Part shown: piece by piece, positions 1 through 8,561 of the stretch
How positions within the stretch are numbered: the stretch's first letter is position 1
Layout: the number at the start of each line of letters is the position of its first letter
NCBI GenBank assembly: GCA_943788115.1
Contig: CALSPA010000025.1
Coordinates: 1-64,000 of the forward strand
Direction: 5' to 3'
DNA: 64,000 bases
From: an uncultured Flavobacteriales bacterium
Lineage (GTDB): Bacteria; Bacteroidota; Bacteroidia; Flavobacteriales_D; Parvicellaceae
Notes under the pieces: generated by a model
Database searches by the model: none
Told to the model about the DNA's origin: nothing
What the model saw: only the letters and a program-made list of their open reading frames with translations
Program-made: the position numbers and the translations under genes

Positions 1-764
1 GAGCTGAATAAAAGTCAAAACCGGCTTTTGTATTTATGTTAAATAACTCAGCTGCTCTTTTATTAGGAAGAAAAGCTTCCCCGGCATCTTTTTCAGCGGT
101 TATCCCAAAACTTATGTTGTTTAGGTATTTAAATCTATAACGCATGTAGATATTGTCTGGAGATCCTAATTGAACTGTGTTTCGACTATCTAGCCAGCTG
201 CTATCATCTATTTCTCTTCGACCACTTGTAGGCTCAATTACTCTGTTATAACGAATAAATAAATCATTTTTACCATATTTAAACATTTCAGAAATTGAAA
301 GGTTAGGGGCGTTGAAATCTGTAGAAACCAATACAAACGGCATTAATCTTCTTATGTCGTTCATGTTGAACAAATCAAGAACTTGTAATTCGTAAATGGT
401 AATCAATTTCCCATGTTTTTTCTATGTGATCCAGAAGAGCATTGATTTGAAATTGGTTCAGTAACCTAAGTTGAGTTAGGTCGTCTAAAATATTTTTTTT
501 TATTGAGATTTATTGGGTGTTCGTAGTAAAAGCTAAGTAGATCAAATAAGGTTGTATAATCTATGTCTTCATCTTCATTGTTTTTCAGCAATTGTTTCTA
601 TGCTTTGTTCAATTATAAACTGTTTTTGTAATTCTTTACCATTGAGATTTACCAGATTTATGATTTATTGAATATTTGTAACCCTTAATGGTGTCTTGAG
701 AAATATAAACTTGACAAAAAATAAAATTCAATGTTATTATTAAAAGATATTTGAGTGAATAAAT
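1..764 (-). pseudogene. Helix-hairpin-helix outer-membrane-type protein, frameshifted and cut by the window edge
   Basis: Reading the minus strand and stitching frames gives one continuous protein: a signal-peptide-like start ending near FCQ, an acidic stretch (NNEDEDIDY), then helix-hairpin-helix-like text (LTQLRLLNQFQINALL, ITIYELQVLDLFN) and barrel-like sequence running off the left edge. It needs removal of one base at each of three poly-A runs (T-runs at 416-421, 493-501 and 581-585 on the plus strand) and one more near 660. All four are +1 changes. No convincing ATG is seen; an ATT near 764 begins the readable frame. The PorV/PorQ-like gene lies 10 bases upstream, the usual Bacteroidota neighbour. 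It is either a decaying gene or a patch of sequencing error; the amino-acid text between breaks is well preserved, so decay would be recent. Confidence 0.6.
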
Positions 765-773
765 CTTTCAAGT

Positions 774-1589
774 TTATTTATGGAAATTTGTAGTTATTGA
801 TAATTCTGGACTAAAACCTAGAACCTGATGATATTGTGTTCCTAAATCAAAAAAGACATTTTTATATGATGTTCCTAAGCCAAAACCAAATGAGGTTGGA
901 TGGGTTCCTACACCTGCTCTAATTGTCATTTTTTCTATAGGGCTATAAATAATTGCGGCCTTAACAGATGCTGCGTATAAAATATCTTTTTCAATTGCTA
1001 TGATTGTATTTAGTTGTTCGGATACAGAATAATCAAACCCTAGTTGAATTATTGTTGGTATTCTTTCGTCTTCAAAGTCTGCTATTTTAGAAAGCGTGGG
1101 GTTTTTAATAATTACTCCCATTTTTAAGTCTGAATTTAGTTTTGCATTTAGTCCTAAATCAGCTGAAAATATTGATTTAGAGCCATAGAAGTCTCCTAGA
1201 TTTAGAAGGAGATAGTTAAATTTTAAACCACCAGAGATGTTATCTCCAAGCCTCATAGAATAACCAGCTCCTACTTTATGAATTTGATAGTTTTCATTTC
1301 CATAATTAGAATAGATTAAACCAACGGCTGCATTATTAAACGGAATGGCAAATGCTGCAGTATTTGTAGAGAAATCAGAAACTAGGAAACGATTGTTAAA
1401 AGAAAAACCAGCATGAACCCCTTCGATTGAGGATAAACTGCCTATGTTATTGTTAATACTCCATAAATTTGTTTGGGTCACACTTGCTCCTACAATAGCT
1501 GTACTAGTTGCTCCTTGGTCAAAAATAATCTGAGAAAAGTAAGTTTGATGAAAAATTAAATAAAATAAAAGTGTCCAATACTTATTCAT
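774..1589 (-). CDS. PorV/PorQ-like outer-membrane beta-barrel protein
   Basis: The protein of about 271 residues has a signal peptide (KYWTLLFYLIFHQTYFSQ) followed by alternating hydrophobic and polar strands with glycine-rich turns, typical of the FadL-like PorV/PorQ barrels of Bacteroidota, some of which act as T9SS outer-membrane shuttles. The barrel reaches the C-terminus (ELSITTNFHK). The ATG at 1589 is preferred to the GTG two codons upstream because it begins the signal peptide with MNKYW. It sits just ahead of the frameshifted helix-hairpin-helix gene, a frequent pairing in this phylum. Family membership is inferred from overall texture, not a diagnostic motif, so the exact role (T9SS or other) is open. 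Confidence 0.6.
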   Translation of the reverse strand: MNKYWTLLFYLIFHQTYFSQIIFDQGATSTAIVGASVTQTNLWSINNNIGSLSSIEGVHAGFSFNNRFLVSDFSTNTAAFAIPFNNAAVGLIYSNYGNENYQIHKVGAGYSMRLGDNISGGLKFNYLLLNLGDFYGSKSIFSADLGLNAKLNSDLKMGVIIKNPTLSKIADFEDERIPTIIQLGFDYSVSEQLNTIIAIEKDILYAASVKAAIIYSPIEKMTIRAGVGTHPTSFGFGLGTSYKNVFFDLGTQYHQVLGFSPELSITTNFHK

Positions 1590-1641
1590 TAACACAATTT
1601 AGATAATTTTTTGATTAATTGTATAGAGAAATATTATTAAA

Positions 1642-2313
1642 TTAAATTGAGAAAGCTAAATATTTAATGGTCTTATTTTCCTTTAGCCAAATACTTTCGT
1701 AGAATGTTTGAATTTTCATTGTTTCAATAAGTTGGTCATCTACTCTTGAAATAAGTTCTTCGTATACATTGTCACTGCTTTCAATGATGTTGTATTTATT
1801 TTCCTTTATTTCATCTAGAGTATAGTTGTAAAGTAAATCACTATCTGTTTTAAGATGAATGATTCCATTTTCTTTTAGAATTTTTTTGTATCGTTCTATA
1901 AAAAGAGGAGATGTTAATCTTTTTCTTGGTCGTTTTGGTTGTGGATCTGAAAAAGTTAACCAAATTTCAGAAACTTCATTTTCTCTAAAGAAATGCTCAA
2001 TGAAATCTACTTTTGTCCTAATGAATCTAACGTTTGATATTTGTTCTTCTTCACAAGTTTTTGCACCTCTCCAAATTCTAGCGCCTTTAATGTCTACACC
2101 AATAAAATTCATAGATGGATACTGCTTAGCTAATCCAACAGTATACTCTCCTTTCCCACAACCTAATTCTAAAACAATTGGAGCCTCGTTTTTAAATTCG
2201 AGGTTCCAGTTACCTTTTATTTTATGTGCTGGCTTTATTTCATTAACATGAGGTTGAAGAACATGAGTAAAAGTATTAAGTTCAGAAAATCTTTTAAGCT
2301 TATCCTTGCCCAT
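1642..2313 (-). CDS. trmB: tRNA (guanine-N7-)-methyltransferase TrmB
   Basis: TrmB uses S-adenosylmethionine to methylate G46 in the variable loop of many tRNAs. The SAM-binding motif ELGCGKGEYT and the family motif FSDPQPKRPRKRL (the Bacteroidota version of the FPDPWPKKRH motif) are both present, followed by a substrate-binding HLKTDSD segment. The protein is 223 residues from the ATG at 2313 (MGKDKLKRFSE), the usual family start; an upstream in-frame start would add 15 residues lying fully within gldC. The start overlaps the end of gldC by 14 bases, so it is probably translated from the gldB-gldC transcript. Confidence 0.93.
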   Translation of the reverse strand: MGKDKLKRFSELNTFTHVLQPHVNEIKPAHKIKGNWNLEFKNEAPIVLELGCGKGEYTVGLAKQYPSMNFIGVDIKGARIWRGAKTCEEEQISNVRFIRTKVDFIEHFFRENEVSEIWLTFSDPQPKRPRKRLTSPLFIERYKKILKENGIIHLKTDSDLLYNYTLDEIKENKYNIIESSDNVYEELISRVDDQLIETMKIQTFYESIWLKENKTIKYLAFSI

Positions 2314-2665
2314 TAGAATCAAATTTTCCTGTTTTGGGGATAATTCCCATTTTTTCACCGAAAAAGTCAGCGAAATCTCTCATAGCAAGAGCAATTTGAT
2401 CTTCATTTGTTGCTTTTTCAAAATTGTCAGCCATGGTAATAAACGTTTGAAAATAGAATTTACTCATTTCTTCAATTGAAATGTCTTTTGTCCAAAGATT
2501 TAAACTCATTGCATTTTCATCATTTCTATCCCAAAAAGAAAGAAAAGCTGCTTTAGCATCATGTTTAGATTTTTTAGAATCGGTTAAAGATTCCCAACTA
2601 ATTTTATCTGGAATTTGATTTTCATCTAAATCAAAAACTATGTTTAAATTACTTTTATTACTCAT
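2300..2665 (-). CDS. gldC: Gliding motility protein GldC
   Basis: This small soluble protein (121 residues) matches GldC: an N-terminal strand with LNIVFDLDENQIPDKISW, a middle section WTKDISIEEMSKFYFQTF and a short C-terminal tail. GldC supports Flavobacterium gliding but is not essential for it, and its biochemical role is not settled. It starts eight bases inside the end of gldB and overlaps trmB at its own end, so the three genes form a tight gldB-gldC-trmB operon. The gldB-gldC adjacency is a strong identifier of the family. Presence here does not by itself prove that the organism glides. Confidence 0.9.
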   Translation of the reverse strand: MSNKSNLNIVFDLDENQIPDKISWESLTDSKKSKHDAKAAFLSFWDRNDENAMSLNLWTKDISIEEMSKFYFQTFITMADNFEKATNEDQIALAMRDFADFFGEKMGIIPKTGKFDSNGQG

Positions 2666-3668
2666 TAGGTTTATATGATTTTAATATTTTTCTGACATCT
2701 TTTTCTAATTGCAAATCTAATACATCTATGCAATTAGCTTCAACATAGTCTTTTACGATTTTATAACCAAGCCAAACACCAACTTTTGAGGGAGATTCTT
2801 GTGGAAGTCCTTTTGTAAATGGTGCCTCTGAAATAAATGGGGTTATTTGTTTTTTATCTTTTGAGTATAAAAGATTACTATTAATAATTACCTCCCAAAT
2901 GTTCATCTCGTTTGAATTACACCATTCAAGTTCTTCTTTAGAATACCTGAATTTTAAATGTTCATCAACTGCTGGAGTCGTAGCTTCAATATAGTACATT
3001 ATTTTGCCTAAAGAGATGATTTCAGAGATGAAATCATCTCCTAAGTTTTCGTGAAATCTATTGTGAAAATAGCAATGCATTACATCTGTAACTAAAAATT
3101 CAGGATTCATTTTTTTCTTAATAAAGAGAGGGAAAAAGTCCGGAGAAAGACTTTTTACAACTTTATTTTCCTCTCCTAAATACATCTCAAGTCCGATTGC
3201 TATTCTGTTGTTAACTTCGATGACATTAGCATTGAAATTAGAATAAAAAGTTGTTATAATTGGAATTGAAGAATCTGGATAATAGTGGTTTACATATTTA
3301 AATGCTTTTTCAATGGTTTCTTTATAAGGATTGAAATCTTTAAATTGAGTTTCCGTTTCTTTTTTTATTTCCTGAGTTGATGAATGATTAATATAGTTGT
3401 TTAAAATTGTTGGAGCATTGTCCTTGTAAGGGTCTCCTTCATTAAGCATTTGAGCATAAAAAAGAACATATAGGGTGCCGTATTTTTTCAATAAAAGTTC
3501 ATGTTTCGATAAACTATTTGTGGCTTGAGAAAACAAATCTTCTTCTAAATGATCAACTTGAATAGCGATATTTTTTTTGGGTAAATCAATTTCTAAGTCA
3601 ACACAATTGTTGTTGCAAGAACTTAATAAAAAGAGGGTTGCAATGAGCGAAAATCTAATTAAAAACAT
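2658..3668 (-). CDS. gldB: Gliding motility lipoprotein GldB
   Basis: GldB is a membrane lipoprotein required for gliding in Flavobacterium johnsoniae. The sequence shows a lipoprotein signal (MFLIRFSLIATLFLLSSC) with the acylated cysteine at residue 18, then a soluble body of about 318 residues with family-like segments such as LFIKKKMNPEFLVTDVMHCYFH and WLGYKIVKDYV near the C-terminus. It is followed by gldC with an eight-base overlap. The divergent barrel gene starts 82 bases away, so the short gap at 3669-3750 must hold promoters for both directions. No other gld genes are in the window. Confidence 0.9.
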   Translation of the reverse strand: MFLIRFSLIATLFLLSSCNNNCVDLEIDLPKKNIAIQVDHLEEDLFSQATNSLSKHELLLKKYGTLYVLFYAQMLNEGDPYKDNAPTILNNYINHSSTQEIKKETETQFKDFNPYKETIEKAFKYVNHYYPDSSIPIITTFYSNFNANVIEVNNRIAIGLEMYLGEENKVVKSLSPDFFPLFIKKKMNPEFLVTDVMHCYFHNRFHENLGDDFISEIISLGKIMYYIEATTPAVDEHLKFRYSKEELEWCNSNEMNIWEVIINSNLLYSKDKKQITPFISEAPFTKGLPQESPSKVGVWLGYKIVKDYVEANCIDVLDLQLEKDVRKILKSYKPNE

Positions 3669-3699
3669 TAATTGATGTATTTTTCTGTCAAATGTAAAA

Positions 3700-3728
3700 T
3701 TTGTTCGTCTAAAAAATGCTTAAATTTG
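3700..3728 (+). promoter_or_regulatory. Candidate Bacteroidota promoter for the barrel gene
   Basis: TTTG at 3700-3703 followed by TAAATTTG at 3721-3728 matches the Bacteroidota -33/-7 pattern (TTTG, then TAnnTTTG) with a 17-base spacer, 22 bases ahead of the ATG at 3751. The -7 element is a perfect match. AT-rich sequence makes chance matches common, so this remains a prediction. Confidence 0.4.
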
Positions 3729-3750
3729 AATTTAAAATATTTGATTAGTT

Positions 3751-4617
3751 ATGAAAAAAATTGTGATTACTGCCTTATTAATACTTCCACTATTAAGTTT
3801 TATTGCTCAAGAAGAGGAGGGGAAAAATTTCAGATTTGGCCTAATGGGTAATACTTCAATTGGGTGGTTAACACCTGATGATGAGCGTAAATTTTCATCC
3901 GGAGGTGTTGGTTTAGGATTAGGATGGGGGCTTCAGATGGAGTTTAAACTTGGCAAAACTACTTCTTTTGTTACTGGTCTTAATTTAGAATCTTACAAGG
4001 CGAGCTTAAATTACGATGATCCAGATTTATCTGCTACATCTAAACCAACATATTATGATTTAAACAGTGATTTTGAATACGTTTCTTGGGAAGATTTGAC
4101 TGATATTCCTAGGGCAAATCCTGAAGACACGTCACTCTTTCAACTAACCAAAAGATCATATACCATTAATTATGTTAACATTCCTCTTATTCTTAAAATG
4201 AAAACTAAAGAAATTGGGTATTTTACTTATTTTGGTGAATTTGGTGCTGTTTTAGGATTTAAGACAAAAGCTAGAGTTGATGATATCGCTAATGTTGTTT
4301 CTTATGATTCTTTATCTACTGATCCTTTTACTATTGAAGATCCAAACAATGAAAATAATATCGATTTAGATTTGGCAAAAGGAACTCAGCCAATTAGAGC
4401 AGGTATTAGAGTTGGTGGTGGTGCTGAGTATAATATTTCGGGTACTACCTCTTTATTTTTCTCATTGCATTATAATTACTTTATTACCAATGCTCTTACA
4501 AGAGCCAAATCAGAAGATTATTTAAGAAGTTATGATTCTGATACAGGTGAATTTGAAGCAGTAGGTGCTAAAGCAATTCCAGGAAGTGTAAGCTTAACTG
4601 TAGGGATTTTATTTTAA
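3751..4617 (+). CDS. Outer-membrane beta-barrel protein, PorT-like/porin family
   Basis: The 288-residue protein has a clear signal peptide (MKKIVITALLILPLLSFIAQ) and then an eight-strand-like barrel: GLGLGWGLQMEFKLGK, YTINYVNIPLILKMK, YFTYFGEFGAVLGFK and a closing SVSLTVGILF ending in phenylalanine. The phrase INYVNIPLIL is typical of the outer-membrane beta-barrel (PorT-like) families. It stands between the divergent gldB operon and nadE, 13 bases ahead of nadE, so the two probably share a transcript. Whether it is the T9SS component PorT cannot be decided by eye; several unrelated small barrels share these features. The acidic loop near residues 190-200 (DPNNENNIDLDLAKG) looks surface-exposed. 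Confidence 0.6.
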   Translation: MKKIVITALLILPLLSFIAQEEEGKNFRFGLMGNTSIGWLTPDDERKFSSGGVGLGLGWGLQMEFKLGKTTSFVTGLNLESYKASLNYDDPDLSATSKPTYYDLNSDFEYVSWEDLTDIPRANPEDTSLFQLTKRSYTINYVNIPLILKMKTKEIGYFTYFGEFGAVLGFKTKARVDDIANVVSYDSLSTDPFTIEDPNNENNIDLDLAKGTQPIRAGIRVGGGAEYNISGTTSLFFSLHYNYFITNALTRAKSEDYLRSYDSDTGEFEAVGAKAIPGSVSLTVGILF

Positions 4618-4630
4618 TTTTTAGCTTTTA

Positions 4631-5407
4631 ATGCAGCACCAAAAAATAGTAGATCATATTAATCTTTGGCTTACTGATTATTTAACTAAATCTAATTTAG
4701 AAGGTTTTGTAGTTGGTGTTTCTGGAGGAGTAGACTCTGCCTTAACAGGCACCTTAGCTGCTATTACTGGTCGACCTACCATTTTGGTTAATATGCCTAT
4801 TTTTCAATCTAAAAAGCAATTTGAAAGAAGCTCACAACAGATAGAAAGATTAGAAAATAGTTATACGAATGTAAAAAGTTACGAAGTTGATTTGACTCCT
4901 GTGTTTAAATCTATTACTGATAATTTCCCAGATCATGTTCAAGATTCTTTATCTATGGCAAATGCTAGAGCTAGACTAAGAATGACTACACTTTATACTT
5001 TTGCTAGTGCTCATAAATTACTTGTTGTAGGTACAGGAAATAAAGTAGAAGATTTTGGTGTTGGTTTTTATACAAAATATGGTGATGGTGGAGTCGATCT
5101 TTCACCTATTGCCGATTTAATGAAGTCAGATGTTTTTTCATTGGCTAAATATTTAAATGTATTGCCCTCAATTCTAGATGCAAAACCTACAGATGGATTG
5201 TGGGGTGATGATCGTTCTGATGAAGATCAGCTTGGGGCAACTTATGCGGAGTTGGAATGGGCAATGAAAAATATTGAAAATGAGGATGCATCAACTTTTT
5301 CTGTGCGCCAAACAGAGGTGATGTTAATTTATAAAAGATTAAATAAAGCAAATCAACATAAAATGGTACCTATTCCAGTTTGTGAAATTCCTAAAAGTTA
5401 TAAGTAG
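4631..5407 (+). CDS. nadE: NH3-dependent NAD+ synthetase
   Basis: NadE adenylates nicotinate adenine dinucleotide and amidates it to NAD+, the last step of NAD synthesis. The PP-loop ATP motif VSGGVDSALTG lies near residue 30, and GTGNKVEDFGVGFYTKYGDGG is the substrate and ATP-binding stretch characteristic of the family. At 258 residues it contains only the synthetase domain, with no N-terminal glutaminase (nitrilase) domain, so free ammonia should be the nitrogen donor. The C-terminal AKPTDGLWGDDRSDEDQLG is also typical. In Flavobacterium nadE lies close to gldB and gldC, as here. Confidence 0.93.
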   Translation: MQHQKIVDHINLWLTDYLTKSNLEGFVVGVSGGVDSALTGTLAAITGRPTILVNMPIFQSKKQFERSSQQIERLENSYTNVKSYEVDLTPVFKSITDNFPDHVQDSLSMANARARLRMTTLYTFASAHKLLVVGTGNKVEDFGVGFYTKYGDGGVDLSPIADLMKSDVFSLAKYLNVLPSILDAKPTDGLWGDDRSDEDQLGATYAELEWAMKNIENEDASTFSVRQTEVMLIYKRLNKANQHKMVPIPVCEIPKSYK

Positions 5408-5413
5408 CAACAT

Positions 5414-5758
5414 CTACCAATCTTCATCAGCGGCTATTTCTGGGGCTAATTTAACTTTTAATCCATTTATTTGAGGTGTTAATTTTATCTGACAACCAAG
5501 TCTGCTGTTATCTTGCACATTCCATGCTTCATCTAACATCGCTTGTTCATCTTCACTTCTTTTTAATGAAACATGATTACTTTCAATATATACCTGACAA
5601 GAGGCACACATGGCCATACCACCACAAGTTCCTTCTACTGGAAGTTCATAGCTTTTACAAAGCTCCATTAAATTCATGTTCATATCAGTTGGCGCATCTA
5701 AATTATGCTCTTTGCCTAGTCTATCAGTAACAGTTATTTTAACAAAATTATTTTCCAT
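5414..5758 (-). CDS. 2Fe-2S ferredoxin
   Basis: This plant/adrenodoxin-type [2Fe-2S] ferredoxin has its first three cluster cysteines in CGGMAMCASC and the fourth in RLGCQIKL, giving C-x5-C-x2-C and a distant C as in the vertebrate and bacterial adrenodoxin class. It is 114 residues from the ATG at 5758; the longer in-frame start would lie inside the neighbouring reductase gene but adds no conserved sequence. It overlaps the 3' end of the ferredoxin-NADP reductase gene's surroundings by lying 10 bases beyond its stop, so the two are almost certainly one transcript and a redox pair. The electron acceptor is not apparent from the window. Confidence 0.88.
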   Translation of the reverse strand: MENNFVKITVTDRLGKEHNLDAPTDMNMNLMELCKSYELPVEGTCGGMAMCASCQVYIESNHVSLKRSEDEQAMLDEAWNVQDNSRLGCQIKLTPQINGLKVKLAPEIAADEDW

Positions 5759-5768
5759 TGAAAAGGAT

Positions 5769-6782
5769 TTAATCAAATCCGTTAACTCCACTCACAGTAG
5801 TGTATTTTAGTACATTGTTTTTATTAGGATGAATTTTTTTAAAAGCAGCTTGAACCATAATAGTTGCTTCGTGAAAACCACATAGAATAAGTTTAAGTTT
5901 GCCAGGATATGTGTTAACATCTCCAATCGCGTAAACCCCATCAATATTTGTTGAATAATCTGTAGCGTTATTTACAACGATTGCATTTTTTTCAATTTCT
6001 AATCCCCAATTAGCAATTGGTCCTAATTTTGGAGTTAGACCAAATAAAGGCAACCAATAATCAGAATCAATAGCTATTTCTTCTTGAGATTTATTTTTAA
6101 CAGTTATTTTTTCGAGCTTATTATTGCCATCTAACCCAATAACCTCAGCATCTAAAATAAGATTAATTTTCCCTTTTTCTGCCATGTTCATTGCTTGCTG
6201 CACAGAGTCTAGGTGAGCTCGAAAACTTTGACTTCTGTGAATTAAGGTTACTTTTTTTGAGAAATTATTTGCGAAAAACAAAGCCCAATCCAATGCACTA
6301 TCTCCACCACCAGAAATTACAATGTTTTTATTTCTATAAATTTCAGGATCTTTTACAATGTAAGCAACTCCTTTGTTTTCAAATTCTTTGATATTGAAAA
6401 TAGGAGGTTTTCTAGGGATAAACACTCCTAATCCCCCCGCAATAGCGACAACTGGAGCTTCATGTTTTGTTCCTTGTTTTGTTGTTACAATGAATTTTCC
6501 CTCATCATTTCTTTCAATGTGTGTAGCAGTTTCTCCTAAAGTAAAGCTGGGTTTAAAGGGCTTTATCTGGGTCATTAAGTTGTCTACCAAATCTCCAGCT
6601 AAAATAGAAGGGTAACCAGGAATATCATATATAGGTTTTTTAGGGTATATTTCAGCACATTGTCCTCCAGGAATTGGTAATGAGTCTATTAAATGACACC
6701 TTAATTTCAATAATCCAGCTTCAAATACTGTAAAAAGACCTACGGGTCCAGCACCAATTATTATAATATCAGTTTTAATCAT
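5769..6782 (-). CDS. Ferredoxin-NADP+ reductase, thioredoxin-reductase-like type 2
   Basis: The 337-residue flavoprotein has an N-terminal FAD Rossmann motif (IIIGAGPVGLFTVFEAG) and a central NADPH motif (VISGGGDSALDWAL), with the late FAD motif VYAIGDVNTYPGKL. It lacks the CxxC redox pair of thioredoxin reductases between these domains, which together with the length and the C-terminal HPNKNNVLKYTTVSGV extension marks the type 2 FNR group (YumC-like). It passes electrons between NADPH and ferredoxin, and its likely partner is encoded immediately downstream at 5414-5758. The phrase GGQCAEIYPKKPIYDIPGYP is highly typical of the group. Confidence 0.92.
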   Translation of the reverse strand: MIKTDIIIIGAGPVGLFTVFEAGLLKLRCHLIDSLPIPGGQCAEIYPKKPIYDIPGYPSILAGDLVDNLMTQIKPFKPSFTLGETATHIERNDEGKFIVTTKQGTKHEAPVVAIAGGLGVFIPRKPPIFNIKEFENKGVAYIVKDPEIYRNKNIVISGGGDSALDWALFFANNFSKKVTLIHRSQSFRAHLDSVQQAMNMAEKGKINLILDAEVIGLDGNNKLEKITVKNKSQEEIAIDSDYWLPLFGLTPKLGPIANWGLEIEKNAIVVNNATDYSTNIDGVYAIGDVNTYPGKLKLILCGFHEATIMVQAAFKKIHPNKNNVLKYTTVSGVNGFD

Positions 6783-6817
6783 GTTTAATTAGTGAATCTT
6801 AATTGTTTAGAATCGAA

Positions 6818-7300
6818 CTATTGTAATTCCTCATTTGATTTTACTACCTTTTCTTTAAGTGCTTCTTTAAACTTAACTATTTTATTGGCAACATCATTGT
6901 TTGAGGTGCCTATAATTTGAGCAGCTAAAATTCCAGCATTTTGAGCACCATTTAATGCCACAGTAGCAACCGGAACACCATCGGGCATTTGTAAGATTGA
7001 TAAAACAGAATCCCATCCATCTATAGAGTTTCTTGATTTTATAGGAACACCAATGACAGGTAGAGTAGTAATCGATGCTACCATTCCCGGAAGATGAGCA
7101 GCGCCACCAGCTCCTGCTATTATTACTTTGACTCCATTTTCTGAGGCATTTTTTGCGTACTCAAACATATATTCAGGAGTTCTATGTGCTGACACAATAT
7201 TTACTTGAGCATTTATTCCAAATTCATTTAATATGTCAATTGCTTTTTGCATTATTGGCAAATCACTCTTGCTCCCCATAATAATTCCAACTAGTTTCAT
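6818..7300 (-). CDS. purE: N5-carboxyaminoimidazole ribonucleotide mutase
   Basis: PurE class I moves the carboxyl group of N5-CAIR to make CAIR in purine synthesis. The motifs [17 protein letters not shown] and [14 protein letters not shown] line the active site, the histidine of SAHRTPE being the known general acid/base region. The length of 160 residues is normal. It follows purK by three bases on the same strand, and the two enzymes act consecutively. Divergent hpt lies on the other side of purK, putting de novo synthesis and salvage genes side by side. Confidence 0.96.
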   Translation of the reverse strand: MKLVGIIMGSKSDLPIMQKAIDILNEFGINAQVNIVSAHRTPEYMFEYAKNASENGVKVIIAGAGGAAHLPGMVASITTLPVIGVPIKSRNSIDGWDSVLSILQMPDGVPVATVALNGAQNAGILAAQIIGTSNNDVANKIVKFKEALKEKVVKSNEELQ

Positions 7301-7303
7301 TTT

Positions 7304-8455
7304 TTACGCTGTTACTTTAATTAATTCTTTTATTTTTTTTCCAATTTCAATAGCTTTTTCAATTTCTTTATTAACTATTGTAATGTGTCCCATTTTCCTG
7401 TTAAGTCTAGATTTTTTCTTTCCATAAATATGTGCAGATACTCCAGGGATTTTAAATATGGTTTCAATATTTTTATAAAACACATCACCCTCTATTTCAT
7501 TTTCACCAACTAAATTTACCATAATTCCAGGAATTTTCATTCCTGTATCCCCAAGAGAAAGGTTTAGTACACTTCGTATGTGCTGATCAAACTGAGAGGT
7601 AAGGCAACACTCAATAGTATGATGTCCAGAGTTATGGGGTCTTGGAGCTACCTCATTTATAAGAATTTCGTTGTTTTTTGTTATGAAAAGTTCTACCGCA
7701 AGAAGACCAATACTATTGAAGCATTGAGCTGTTTTAAGAGCTATTTCATATGCTTGAGTCTCTAAATCTGAAGAGATATCTGCAGGGCACATGATGTATT
7801 CTACTAAATTAGATGTAGGGTTAAATTCCATTTCAACGACTGGGAAACAAGCTTCTTCCTTGTTCTCATTTCTTGATACTATAACCGAAATTTCTTTTTT
7901 TATTTCAACCTTATCTTCAATCAGACAATGTGTATTAGGGAGGCTCTTAATGTCGTCAAGTGTATTAATTATTTTAACTCCTTTACCATCATATCCAAAT
8001 TCTGCGCTTTTCCAAACTGCCGGAAGTTGAATTTTCCCAGCATTAAAATCATTTATTATGGCATCTAAATTGATGTAATTTTTGTAGGCAGAAGTAGGTA
8101 AATTGTTTTTTTTATAGAAATCTTTTTGTTTTGATTTGTTTTGAATAGTTCTGAGGGTATTAGAGGATGGGAAAACTTTCTTACCGTTATTTTCAAGAAA
8201 TTCTAAAGCATCAACATTGACATTTTCTATTTCAACAGTTATAACATCTACATTTTCACAAAAATTGATAACATCATTATAATTTGTTAAATCACCAACA
8301 ATAAACTCATCTGCAATTTTACTGCAGGGAGCGTTTTTATTGGGATCCATTATTTTTGTAAATATGTCATATCTTCTACAATCATATAAAAGCATTTTAC
8401 CTAGTTGTCCTCCTCCAAGAATACCTAGTTTAAAATTTGAGCTAAAAAATTGCAT
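7304..8455 (-). CDS. purK: N5-carboxyaminoimidazole ribonucleotide synthase
   Basis: PurK is an ATP-grasp enzyme that carboxylates AIR with bicarbonate and ATP to give N5-CAIR, which PurE then converts. The N-terminal LGILGGGQLGKMLLYDC, the ATP-grasp lid VWKSAEFGYDGKGV, and the catalytic loop NEVAPRPHNSGHHTIECC are clear. The protein is 383 residues, normal for the family. It is the first gene of the purK-purE operon, and the 106-base gap to hpt on the opposite strand should contain both promoters. Confidence 0.96.
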   Translation of the reverse strand: MQFFSSNFKLGILGGGQLGKMLLYDCRRYDIFTKIMDPNKNAPCSKIADEFIVGDLTNYNDVINFCENVDVITVEIENVNVDALEFLENNGKKVFPSSNTLRTIQNKSKQKDFYKKNNLPTSAYKNYINLDAIINDFNAGKIQLPAVWKSAEFGYDGKGVKIINTLDDIKSLPNTHCLIEDKVEIKKEISVIVSRNENKEEACFPVVEMEFNPTSNLVEYIMCPADISSDLETQAYEIALKTAQCFNSIGLLAVELFITKNNEILINEVAPRPHNSGHHTIECCLTSQFDQHIRSVLNLSLGDTGMKIPGIMVNLVGENEIEGDVFYKNIETIFKIPGVSAHIYGKKKSRLNRKMGHITIVNKEIEKAIEIGKKIKELIKVTA

Positions 8456-8536
8456 AAAGAATCATTTAAATAATGTATTTGCAAATGTAATTCAGCAATT
8501 TGAAGAAACAATTATTTTTCAGTAAAATGAATTAAT

Positions 8537-8544
8537 TAACTTTG
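8537..8544 (+). promoter_or_regulatory. Candidate -7 promoter element for the hpt operon
   Basis: TAACTTTG is a perfect match to the Bacteroidota -7 consensus TAnnTTTG, 17 bases ahead of the hpt ATG. A clear TTTG is not seen at the -33 position (the sequence there is TTTTTC), so support is partial. Confidence 0.3.
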
Positions 8545-8561
8545 GAGCCCTAAACATTCAT

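Noticed and set aside
1859-2251. Open frames antisense to trmB and other genes
   Set aside because: They lie fully opposite well-recognised genes, have no family motifs and no plausible start context.
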